Assembly: GCA_905221605.1 (NCBI GenBank)
Contig: CAJNDS010000036.1
Span: forward strand, 510,660 to 574,659
From: Symbiodinium natans
Lineage: Eukaryota > Sar > Dinophyceae > Suessiales > Symbiodiniaceae
DNA length: 64,000 nt
Direction of reading: 5' to 3'
This document shows positions 39,000 to 49,900 of the stretch, one piece after another (position 1 is the first letter of the stretch; each line of letters opens with the position of its first letter). The position numbers and the translations under genes were made by a program. The notes beneath the pieces are model-generated. The model saw only the letters and a list, made by a program, of their open reading frames with translations, made no database searches and was not told the DNA's origin.

Positions 39000-40260
39000 G
39001 CTCCTGGGGCTTGGGCATCGGGTTTGGGGTCTAGGATTTCGGGTTTGGGGCTTGGGGCTGGCTTAGGGTTCAATAGTAAGCCCTAAGCCCTTAGCCCAAA
39101 ACCCGAAACCCCAACCCCTAAACCCTAAACCCTGAACCCTAAACCCTGAACCCTACATCTAGTTCGTTGGCTTCCTTGACTGGGGGAATTTGGGGTTTTT
39201 CGAGGAGTGTCGGTTCAAGGTGCAGGGCACTAGGTGCTTCTACCGGTCGCCCAATCAAGGGCCTAAATTCAGTGACCCAAAAACCTAAACCCTAAATCCT
39301 GACCATGTAAGTACCCTACTAAGATTATGGAGTCTAGACTTCGGGCGACGGGCGGAGGGCTTGATGGGGCCTACAGAGTTAAGTCTTAAGCCTTTTAAGC
39401 TTCAGGTTTTTGCTGGGCCTAGGTGAGTTCCGGGTATCAAAGGCTTTGGGGTTTAGTTTAGGGTTTAGGGTTGCGGCTGTGGGGTCGAGGGCTGAAGAGG
39501 CTTTTTCTGAAGCCCCCCCAAAAAAAGCATGGGAGTGAAGGGTCCAGACTTAAATTCCTGACGTGTCGTCTCTCCTTAAATCCTAAACTCGAGCTAAGAG
39601 CAACCTAGGAATAAAAAAAAGGTACCCATGTTTGCTTCAAGGGGCTTGCAAGGGAACCTAAATCCAAAAAAGGGGGATAAGGGTCGCAGTAAACCTAACT
39701 AAAACCCTAAACCTTGAATCATCTCTCATGCACAGACGCAACTGCGCCTGGGTGGCTTCCCAGTTCTTCGTTTGGGGCGTGGCTTTACTTGGAGGTACTA
39801 CCCAAGTAGGCCTCTCAGTACCCCAAGTGATAACCCTGCGTATAAATACCCTCAACCTCCAAGAAGGGATCAGAGCTTAGGGTCTCAGGCCGAGGGTGTA
39901 AGGCGTAGGGATGCTAACGGTCAGGGTTTGGGAGTTTGAGGCTTTAAACTTAAGGTTCAGGATGGTTGAGGGATTAGGGTTTAGGGTTTAGGGTATAGGG
40001 TTTAGGGTTCAGGGTTTAGGGTTTAGAGTTTAGGGTTTGGGGTTCAGGGTTTAGGGTTTAGGGTTCAGGGTTTAGGGTTAAAAGTTCACTGCCTTGCTTT
40101 TCTCTTCAGCCACTGCCATTCTGCAGTTGGGCCTGGGATCAACGTGTAACAGTGTAGGGTTTAGGGGTGTAGGGCTTAGGGTTTAGGGTTCAGGGTTAAC
40201 AGTGTAATTAGCAGAGGAAAGGATGCGCGAGCAGACCAGCATGTCACAACTCTGCAACCG
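39000..40260. other. 1.2 kb with foldback and repeats, no firm gene
   Basis: F2-like foldback at 39784-39866; telomere-type tract 39975-40078. Open islands at 39180-39290 (plus) and 40090-40160 (minus, VDPRPNCRMAVAEEKSKAVN) are unassigned; the second could be a further 3' exon of the ABC gene. Confidence 0.4.
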
Positions 40261-40261
40261 T

Positions 40262-40306
40262 ACTTGAAGGTTCAGGGACAGTTGCAAATAGGGCTATGAG
40301 TGGAGC
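40262..40306. mobile_element. Half F2 foldback overlapping the ABC stop codon
   Basis: TACTTGAAGGTTCAGGGACAGT... with only one arm. In the gene sense it supplies the last codons and the TGA. Confidence 0.5.
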
Positions 40307-40535
40307 AGCTGTGCAACTGCCCAACCCCCAAAACAATCCACGCTTGGGCCGTGGCGAGAGACCATCTCGATGCGCTATCGACGCCAAGACGAAGTTCTTG
40401 CTTGTGAAGCTTCGGCAGGAAGAGTCGTTGCGACATGGTCAGTGGAGTGACGCCCGCAGCTGTGACACCGTCATACAGGCGTTCCTCCGCATCCGCTGCC
40501 ACCATGGATGTGCACTCATCCAGCAATGCGAAATC
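40272..40535 (-). CDS. ABC transporter last exon: Walker B, D-loop, H-loop region
   Basis: Starts DFALLDECTSMVAADAEERL: Walker B LLDE and D-loop. The switch region reads TMSQR where SHR is usual, so the catalytic His is replaced by Gln. That could mean weak ATPase or a decaying gene. The final codons and stop (40272-40274) lie in an F2 foldback half, so the C-terminus may be newly acquired. Confidence 0.75.
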   Translation of the reverse strand, partial: DFALLDECTSMVAADAEERLYDGVTAAGVTPLTMSQRLFLPKLHKQELRLGVDSASRWSLATAQAWIVLGVGQLHSCSTHSPICNCP

Positions 40536-40937
40536 CTAGGTTGTACGAACTAGGCTAATTATGAGTTGATGATGGTCATATAGTACACCGAAAACTGGAA
40601 AAAAGAACAAAATGGCACCAGTGGGCGTCCCAGATTCAGGCTGGTGGAACAAGGCGCGGCTCAGGGCTAAGCGCTGCTGCTCCCCGCCCGAAAGTACTTC
40701 CTCCCACGCGCAGTAGGCATTCCAACCATGCTCCTGCCGTTCCAGCAGATGCTCCAACCCAACCGCACTCAGCGCCTTTCCTGCTTGTCCTGCATCTTGG
40801 TCCAACCGGAAGCGCTTGGGGTAGGTGACCTGGTCCCCTAAACAGCCAGGGGCCAAATATGGCCTCTGTGGTACCTTGGTCGCCCAGTAACCAGATCATG
40901 AGAAGGGTACCCTTTTTTGGGGGCTGGTTACTTTATG

Positions 40938-40969
<32 letters not shown>

Positions 40970-43900
40970 TCTATACATATATATATGGTATATATATAAG
41001 GAAACCTAGAACCCAAAAAAGGGTAAAAGGGTACCACTGGGCCCCCAAGGCTCAATGGACAAGGAGCGTGGAACTGAAACCTGCATGTCCCGTCCAGAGG
41101 TGTTCCAGAGTCCCAGCAGAACCCGGGCCAACGCGGTCTTGCCGGCCTTGGGGGGCACCAGGAGACTTAGGGTTAAGGGTTTAGGGTTTCGGGTTCCACA
41201 AAACCAGCAACGCTTTTGGGCCACAAGGCGCTCCATTACAAAGAGCTCGTGGCATGCATGTTCCACTAAGCCTTTGACAGCAGATAGGAATCATTTCATT
41301 AGTGGAAGGTTCAAAGGGTAGTTAAGTAGTAGTTACAAGTAGGGCCTACCTAGGGTTAGGCCAGGCCTACCTAGGGTTAGCGTTATGAGTTACCCTTCAT
41401 CGGGTTATACATAAAGTTACAACCCTACTTAGAACTACCCATGAACCTCCAAGCACTTTACAGCGGAGCCTAGATCCTGGTAGGGCGCCGACCCCATTCG
41501 GACCCGTAATGAGGATCGGTGCGCCCTTATCGACCTGTGCGGCATAGGTGTGTTTTTGCAGGTGGTGTGTTCTAAGGGTTGGTGTTTTTGGGGTCTTTCA
41601 GGACGCTTGCAACTTTACGGGTTCGGATGTTTTGTAAAGGTGTACGTGTTCTTCGGGCTTTTAGGACTCTAGCTTAGGGTCTTTAGGGTTCAGCCAAGGT
41701 GGGGCATAGGGCTTAGGGCCTGTGTGAAGGGCTCTTGGGTTGATTTGAGGCTTTGAAGGTTGTTGAAAGCTTCTTGGGATGTGGTAGACTTGCTGGGGGT
41801 AATAGACCCTAGCCCTAAACCCTAAACCCTACACCCTAAACCCGAAATCCTAAACCCTAAGCCCTAAACCCGAAACCCTAAACCCTGGTACAACCTGTTG
41901 TCTACAGGGTTTGGGATTCGTTAGGAGCCTGTACAAGCCAGTGAAGCCCAACACCGCCTTGTGGTTTAGGGTTTAGGGTTTAGGGTTTGGGGTTTAGGGT
42001 TTAGGGTTTAGGTTTTAGGGTTTACGGTTGAGGGTTTAGGGTGTAGGGTGTAGGGTTTAGGGTTTAGAACAGGCTTTCAACTATTTGGGAGGGTTTTTTT
42101 TCTGGGTTGAGGGTACAGGTTTGAGGTGTATAAACATAGTTGAAGGGTATTGGCGGTCTTGGGAAGAAAATTTAGAGACACACCGGAGACTCACATATCC
42201 ATTTAATTAAGGAATGTTCTGAAGTGATTTGAGGACTCCAATCGCAGCTTAAGGAAATTACCTAACCAAAGGACATGGCTAAAGCTGGCATCCCCAGCAC
42301 CCTCGGCATGAAATGGGCGCACTTCTTGGTATTGGGCAGGAACCCTCAACGCTAAACCCTCGAAACCCCCAAAACAAGAAAACACGGGAGCTCGAGGAGA
42401 TATCTAGATACTGAACCCTGAACCCTGAACCCTGAACCCTAAGGCAATGGACCCTAAGCCTAAACCCCAAACCCTAAACCCCAAACCTGGTTCATGGTTG
42501 GGATAGTATTAACGACTTAAATTCCTTTTCCTTATTGAGTTTAAGTACCCTTGAAACATGTAAAATGTTACCCCCACTATGACCAGAAACCTGGGAAGGG
42601 CTAAACCCTAAACCCCAAACCTCCCAAACTTCCCAAACCCCAAACTTCCCAAACCCCAAACTTCCCAAACCCCAAACCCCCAACCTGGAATGCCACGCGG
42701 CGCGCCTGGAACGTCAGGCCCTCTGCCAAGGTGACGCGATTGGGCGTCGCCAGCGTCAGGTTGCGCACAGCCTCGGTGCGGGCAGATGGCGGCTCCGAAG
42801 AACAGTGTCTTTCTCTACGCAGTAGGGTTTAGGGTTTAGGGTTTAGGGTTTAGGGTTTATGGTTTAGGGTTTCGGGTTTAGGGTAACCCTAAACCCTAAA
42901 CCCTAAAGCGTAAACCCTAAATCCTAAACTTAGGGCCTGCAGGTGACAATAACTCTTTACGTCCTGTTGGCAACAACATCCGACCCTTATCCTGGCGGCA
43001 TAACCAACATTTAAGCTATGCCACATCCAACGCTTATCCTGGCATGTCCAACACTTATTCTCTGGCATATCCGACACTTATATTGGGCATACCCGACACT
43101 TATTTTCGGCATACATTTCGGCTGATTTGAGGCATACCCAACACCTATTTGGGTGCATCCAGCACTGCTTTTGGGCATACCGGAAACTCCTTCAGGGCAT
43201 ACTCGGCAGCTATTTTTGGTGCTTTCTGTCACATGACAACAAGTACCAAGTTGAACCACAAGTAAAGAACAAATCCCCACCCAGGCCTCCAGATGTCCAC
43301 GCTTTCATCTCCACTTCTGGTGCCCACTCTTTCTTCTCCACTTGCAGCATGTTATTTCAAACCAAGCGCCACAATCGCGCCAGCGACCGCATCTTGATTC
43401 TTGTGCGACACAACGCAAACATTCTACAAGGTGCACACCAACACGATGTACAGTGAGTATTGAAAGTGCGCGTTCAGAACCTGCACTACGATCATTACGC
43501 GCACAACTAGGATTAGGCTAAGGATTCGGGCGCTGCCACGGCTGTACAGGTGGCTTGCGAATCAAGCCGTATGATCGCAATCATCTTATATGGGTCAGGT
43601 TCATACTGACAACATTGCCGGCTTCCCGAACAACACGGCCGAGAATACACGAATTTGCGATTTCCATCTGGTTTTTTGAGACCTCAAAGTACTCTGAAGA
43701 CGATGACTATGACTCATGACTGGTAACTTTGCCAGTCAATGCGAGAGATCAGCGTGCACAGCTCACTTGCAGAGTGACAACGGCTTGCCAGCGATCAGGC
43801 CAGCAACGTGCTGGTTCAGCAGAGGAAGGACTTTCCAGCCCCTCTTCTTCACGCCGTTGCTGGCCCGAACCACCAGTCCATTGCGTGTTTCTCCTGTCTT

Positions 43901-46900
43901 CAGATCTCGGCACAGGGCTTGCGAGATCGTTGCATTGCCCACCGTGCTGGCAATGGTTGACAAGACGACACCCGCCTGGGCGGACACCGGCTCGCCATCC
44001 ACGTTCAATCTAACGGTGCGCGCGGGCTTGGAGGCTCTAGGGAAGTTGAAGCTTCGGGTTTAGGCTTTCGGGTGGGGGGACCCTAAAGCTTACACCCTAA
44101 ACCCTAAACCCTAAACCCCAAACCCTAAACCCTAAACCCTAAGCCCTGAGCTGAAGCCCGAAAGCCTGAATCCTCGAGGGCTTGGGAGCTCGATGACGCT
44201 TCACGTCAGCGAGCATATGTGTCCTTAAGTATAGATTTAGGGTTTAGGGTTTCGGGTTTGGGGTTTGGGGCTAGGGTTCTGGGTTCAGGTTTCAGGGTTT
44301 AGGGGGTTGTAGTTAGAGCCCTAAACCTTGAATCCTCTCTCCTAAGCCCAAACCTTAAACCCTAAACCGTCAACCCTTTAAACCTTAAACCCTACACCTT
44401 TAAGTGCCCTCGTTCGCCCTCCCCCCCCCCCCCCCCCCCCCCCCCCCGATCCGAGGCAAGCGCAACATTCGAGCGCTCCTCGCCCAGAGCAGGCCTGGGC
44501 TGAGCCCCAAAGGGTCGTCGCCCTAAACTGGGCTTAGGACCTCAGGGATCTCAGGCATTTACGGCCTTAGGGTCGTAAAGCAAAGACCCTACACCCTAAA
44601 CCCGGAACCCTAAACTCTGAACCCTAAACCCTAAACCCTGTATACTTAGGGTATAATTCGGAATTTCAGGGGCCGCCACGCTAAAATTCCAAAGGTTCGT
44701 ACTAAGAGCTGTTGGTCTGCACACGAAAACCTAAACCCTAAACCTTAAACCCTAAATCCTAAACCCTAACCCCTACAGGGGTGTGGGAGGTGAGGGATAA
44801 AAGGCCCCGCAGTCCCAGGTTCTCCAGGAATCCCAGAGCCCTAAACCCTAAACCCCAACTGGATGTTGCTTTAAAGCCCTTTGAAAATTATTCATGAATA
44901 GGTTTCCTTAAAAGGGAAAGAAGGGAAATCTAACATTATCCCACAGCAATACCCAGCCAAACCCTACACCCTGAACCACAGAGCCCTGCATCCCGCAGGG
45001 ACGCGCCGCTGAAACCGAAACCGACAATGGGGCTTCAGGGTTGAAGGTTTAGGGCTTAGGAGCCCCGAAAGCCTCTCCCTCCCCAACTCCGAAACTTAGA
45101 GCAAGCCTACATAGACCCTACTGCAAGCAAGGCCCCGAGCCCCAAAATGGAAAAAAGACGTGCCATTTTCATTGTAAATTCCCTAGACAAAAACAAAACC
45201 TAAACCCTAAACCCTGAAAAAAGATAAACAAAAAACCATTAAAACAAAAAAAAGACAGCCCCAAGACCTGAACACCTGAACCCTATTCCTGAAACCCAAG
45301 CCTAAAGCCCTATCATGCGAAGCCCCCAAAACCCTGTTAGGGAGCCCTAAAACTATAGCCTACCTAAACCCTGTAGGCCCTGAACCCTAGACCCTAAACC
45401 CTACATCCGAAAATCTAGACCCTTCTAAACACTAAAACCTGAGCCCTACCTAGGCTCAAGAGTAACCTAGGAATAAAATTGGTGCCCTTTCTTGCTTGAG
45501 AGGGGATTATAAGAGAACCTAAACCCTAAAAAGGGAATAAGGGCCTACTCTTGGTCCTAGCTACCCATCCTAAATCCCAAAAAGCCCTGAAGCCACCGCC
45601 GGGTGCTGGGCGGCTGGTCCCGGCCGGCCAGCTCCAGAGCCTGGCAATTAGGGTTTAGGGTTAGGGTTTAGGCTTTAGGGTTTAGGATGTCAGTTTAGGG
45701 TTTAGGGTTTAGGGTTTAGGGTTTAGGGTTCAGGGTTCAGGGTACAGGGTTCAGGGTTTAGCCTGGCAATTAGGGTTTAGGTATAGGGTTTAGAGTTTAG
45801 GGTTTTGCAGTTTTAGGGGCTTAGATTGCTTCTACGGAATTTAGGGCGTTTAGAGGGGCCTAGGTGGAAAAACGTTATGACTCTAAGGCTTTTAGGGTTC
45901 TGGGGTTAAAAGGGTTGCAGCTTTCGATTGTTGAGGGTTTGTGGGGTTAAGGGTTCAGGGTTTAGGGTGCTGACTGGTTTGACGGGTTTTAGGGTTTTAA
46001 GTTATTAGGGCTTAGGGGATTAGAGTTAAAGGTTGTAGGGTTTGGGGCTTCAGTGGTTTGAGGGATTTTAGGGTCTTAGGGTGTTAGGGCTTGAAGGATT
46101 TAAATGTGTTGAGGGTTTAGGATTTTGAAATGAAATGAAAGGCCAGGACCGGGCTGACGTCATCACGTCCATATAGCTTCGCCGAAACGTCGTAAAACAT
46201 GGTGGCCATGCAAGTGACGAACTTCTCTTGGTGCATCCATCTGACGAAAGAATGAAAGCAAAGCGCACTTCATTGAATGCAATGTGTGCTGCGCAGCTTG
46301 CTCCGGCACACCACCTCACATGGAAAGTAACTCGCGCAGGAGCTGTAGCATGTGGGCATAGCTCAATGGACAAATTTCCGAACTATTTTTACCCATAGCG
46401 AGAAGGTCTGGCAATTAACCTCCATCCACAATGACAGGGCCAATCGTGGCCTGATCTCCGCGAATCAGTGAGGGTTTGGGGTTGAGGATTCTAGAGTCTT
46501 GGGGGTGAAGGGTTGAGGGCTTAAACCTAGATACCCGAAACCCGAAAACCATACCCTAAACCCCTCAACCATTAACCCCCAAAACGCAAAAACCCCAAAA
46601 CCCCAAAACCCTAAACCCCTAAACCCCGCTTCCCTTCTGACACAGCCTCGCGCAGCTCCAGAAGCCGCGTGGCGCGAGAGTCCATCCTCAGACCAGGCGC
46701 AGCCCACTTGAAAACCTTATCTTTGTTGCTGAGTTCATAAGCACCAAAAAGCGTACACTTGCAGTTCTATAGAGGAATACATTATCCAAAAAAAGGTGCC
46801 CTATACCCGAACCGAAACAGAAGCCCTTCACCCCATGGGAGCGCAAGCCTTTCCCAAACACGGGGGCTTCCAAAAACATGAGGCTCTCCATGTACAAGAA

Positions 46901-49900
46901 GCGCGAAATCCGAAACCTTCAGCCCTCATCCCAAAATCCTAAAGCAAACACGCGAAGCCCAGAACCCCAAACCCTGAACTCCCAGCCTTAAGCCCTGAAC
47001 CCTAAACTCCAACTGCTACACCCTGAAATCCTAAGCTCAAACCCTGAAACCCTAAACTCAAACCCTTACACCCTGACACCCTAAGCTCCAAACCTTGAAC
47101 GCCCAAACCCTAAACTCTCCCACCCTCAAACCCTAAGCCCTGCACCCTCCAACCCCGTGGGCGCCCCGCTTTGCCAGCTGCGCCGGGAAGGACGTGAGCG
47201 CCTGCACGCCCACGAGGCTCATTGAGATGGTGCCTGGGAAGGGATGCAGGGGCTTTTGTGGTTTCCCTAAACCCTAAACCCTAAACCCTGAACCCTAAAC
47301 CCTAAACCCGAAACCCTAAACCCTAAACCCGAACCCTGACCCCTAAGCCCTAAGCCCTAAACCCTGAACCTTAAACCATAAACCCTAAACCCAGCAAGAG
47401 GGACCAAACCTCGGGTTGGGCAGCCTGAAGCTATGATCCCGCCATCGGCAAGCAGGGTACAAGAGTCAGAGGTCGTTTTAGGGTTTAGGGTTTAGGGTTT
47501 AGGGTTTAGGGTTTAGGGTTTAGGGTTTAGGGTTTAGGGTTTGAGGCTTAGGGTTTAGGGTTTAGGGTTTAGGGTTTAGGGTTTAGGGTTTAGGGTTTAG
47601 GGTTTAGGGTTTAGGGTTTTAGGCGTTTAAGGTTTAGGGCAAAAGCGGGGTTCAGCCAAAGGCCCCGAGACTTCTGCATCCCTCTGAGCACCTCAAGTGT
47701 TTGCCTGGGTCTCGGGTTTTGGGGTCAAGGCAGGAGGCCCCCTAAACCCTAAACCCTAAACCCTAAACCCTAAACCCTAAACCCTAAACCCTAAACCCTA
47801 AACCTTCAACCCTAAACCCGCATGTTTCGACAGCGACAGCTGGGCTGCCGGCGGTCGTAGAGATAGTTCTGCACAGCCGACGCAGGGGATGCACCTTGCA
47901 GCAGCAGAGGCTGAAGGCTCCGGGTTTTTTTCAAAACCAAGGAGGCCCCCAAAAAACAAATTCACAAGCCCGAACATTCCTTCCCTCAACCCTAGAAGTC
48001 TAAACATGGTTTAGTATTAGGGCTTCGGGGCTCCCTAACTTAGGGTTTCGGGCTTTCGGGTTTGCGGGTTTAGGGATAGTCTCGGAATCTCTCAAGGAAA
48101 GCCCCCAAAAACCCTAAACCTAATCCCTATAAACCCTACAAGTCGCATAAACCCTACACCATAAGCCCATAAGCCCTATTCAGAAGCACAAACCATATCA
48201 AGCCTGCAAACCCCAAAACACGTAACACGTTACCCTAAACCCTGTAAACCCTTCGAGCCTACAAGCCCTAACCCCCAAAACACGTAACACGTTACCACAA
48301 AAAGCCCCGAGACCCTGAGCCCCTAAGTGGAGGTTTCCGAAATTCAAAGGGAATCCCACTATTTGGGGGGTCCATATTAGGGGGCTAAGCCCTAAACCCT
48401 AAACCCTAACCCTGAACCCTAAACCCTAAACCCTAAACCCCAAACCTCAAACCTCAAACCTCAAACCTCAAACCTCATTTTCGTAAACTCCCAAGTGGTT
48501 CGGGCATCGGCAAAAGATGACAGGGCAGCGGGAAAAGGCGCTTGCATCTGAAAAGAAATCCCTCGAAATCCCGAAACCTTGACACCCTCAACCCTGACCC
48601 CTAAACCCTAAACCCTTTACCCTAAACCCTGAACCCTTTACCCTAAACCCCAAACTCCATGAACACCCTGCCAAACTCCCCCGAATGCTCCCCTGCAAAA
48701 ACCGCCTCCGACTGGCACGTTCCTCCATGCGAAGTTGAAGGAAATCAAGCGGTGGAACCTGGTCGGCTTCTAAGGCGCCAGTGTTTATGGGATTTAGAGG
48801 GATCGCAGAACCCCCAAACCCTAAACCCTTAACCCGAAACCCTTAACCCTAAACCCTAAGTTTAGGGTTTGGGGATTAGGGTCCAGGGTTTCGGGTTTTA
48901 TAGGCTACAGCGCGTTTTGAGCTGTTGGGGTGGGCTTTGCTTTCTGGACTCCGTACACCCTAAAAACCCTCACCTCGAAACTCTCAACCCCTAAACCCTG
49001 AACCCCAAACCCAAAAACCCAAAACCCAAACCCAAAACCCTGAACCCCAAACCCAAAACCCCAAAACCCAAAACCCAAAACCCAAAACCCAAAACCCAAG
49101 ACCCAAAACCCAAAACCCAAAACCCAAAACCCAAAACCCAAAACCCAAAACCCAAACCCAAACCCTGGGGCTTAAGGTTTAGGGTTACCCGGTTACCCCC
49201 GCCCCTCCCCCCCCCGCGGCCAAATCGGCAAGTTGTCGTAGAGGAGGAAGAACTCGGTCAGGAAGTTGTAGGTAAACTCCTGGCTGCTAAGGGCACTTGT
49301 AAACGATCCTTATGGGTGCACGTGTGAACATACATACATACATGTATATGTATACACACATATAATACATCTTTTCACCTGCGCTTATAGAATCATGCAT
49401 TTCGCATTTGAGCGATACAAACAGCCGTGTTTCTAGTATGCTTGTAGGTGTCTTTTAACATTATACTTTTCTTATACTTATGCTTAACACACACACAACC
49501 CTAGACGCGCGCATCTGTTTTGGACCGATCGCACAACAGTGTGGGAGAGCCTTGCCCCATGGCAAAGGCCCTCCACACACAACACTGCCCGTCACGGGAA
49601 ACCTAACTCAGCCACGTGGGGCCGTGAGCCCTTTCTCTAGGGCGGGAGGGTGGGACAATTCGTCGGCTGCTGCTTGAAGCCGACTTCAGCAGCACACAGG
49701 CAAACAGATTGAAAGCTCGACAGCTGAACACTCAAGTGCGCAACGCAACATGCTCAAGTGTGTAACACGCGCACGGGTGGCCGAGTGTTCGGAGCATGCG
49801 CTAGGGGGTTTCGGGCGGCTAGCGCAAGCAACCCAACACACACACAACCCTAGACGCGCGCATCTGTTTTGGACCGATCGCACAACAGTGTGGGAGAGCC

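Noticed and set aside
42965-43215. CRISPR-like array
   Set aside because: Units are contiguous and degenerate, with no constant repeat and unique spacers; the genome is eukaryotic.
43760-44050. ABC transporter exon
   Set aside because: Ends in a stop and shows no membrane or ATPase motif.
46355-46430. tRNA-like D-arm (GGGCATAGCTCAATGGAC)
   Set aside because: No T-arm box, no acceptor pairing found downstream.
48905-49141. Gly-Phe-Trp repeat protein
   Set aside because: Reading of the CCCAAAA array; similarly at 21728-21913.
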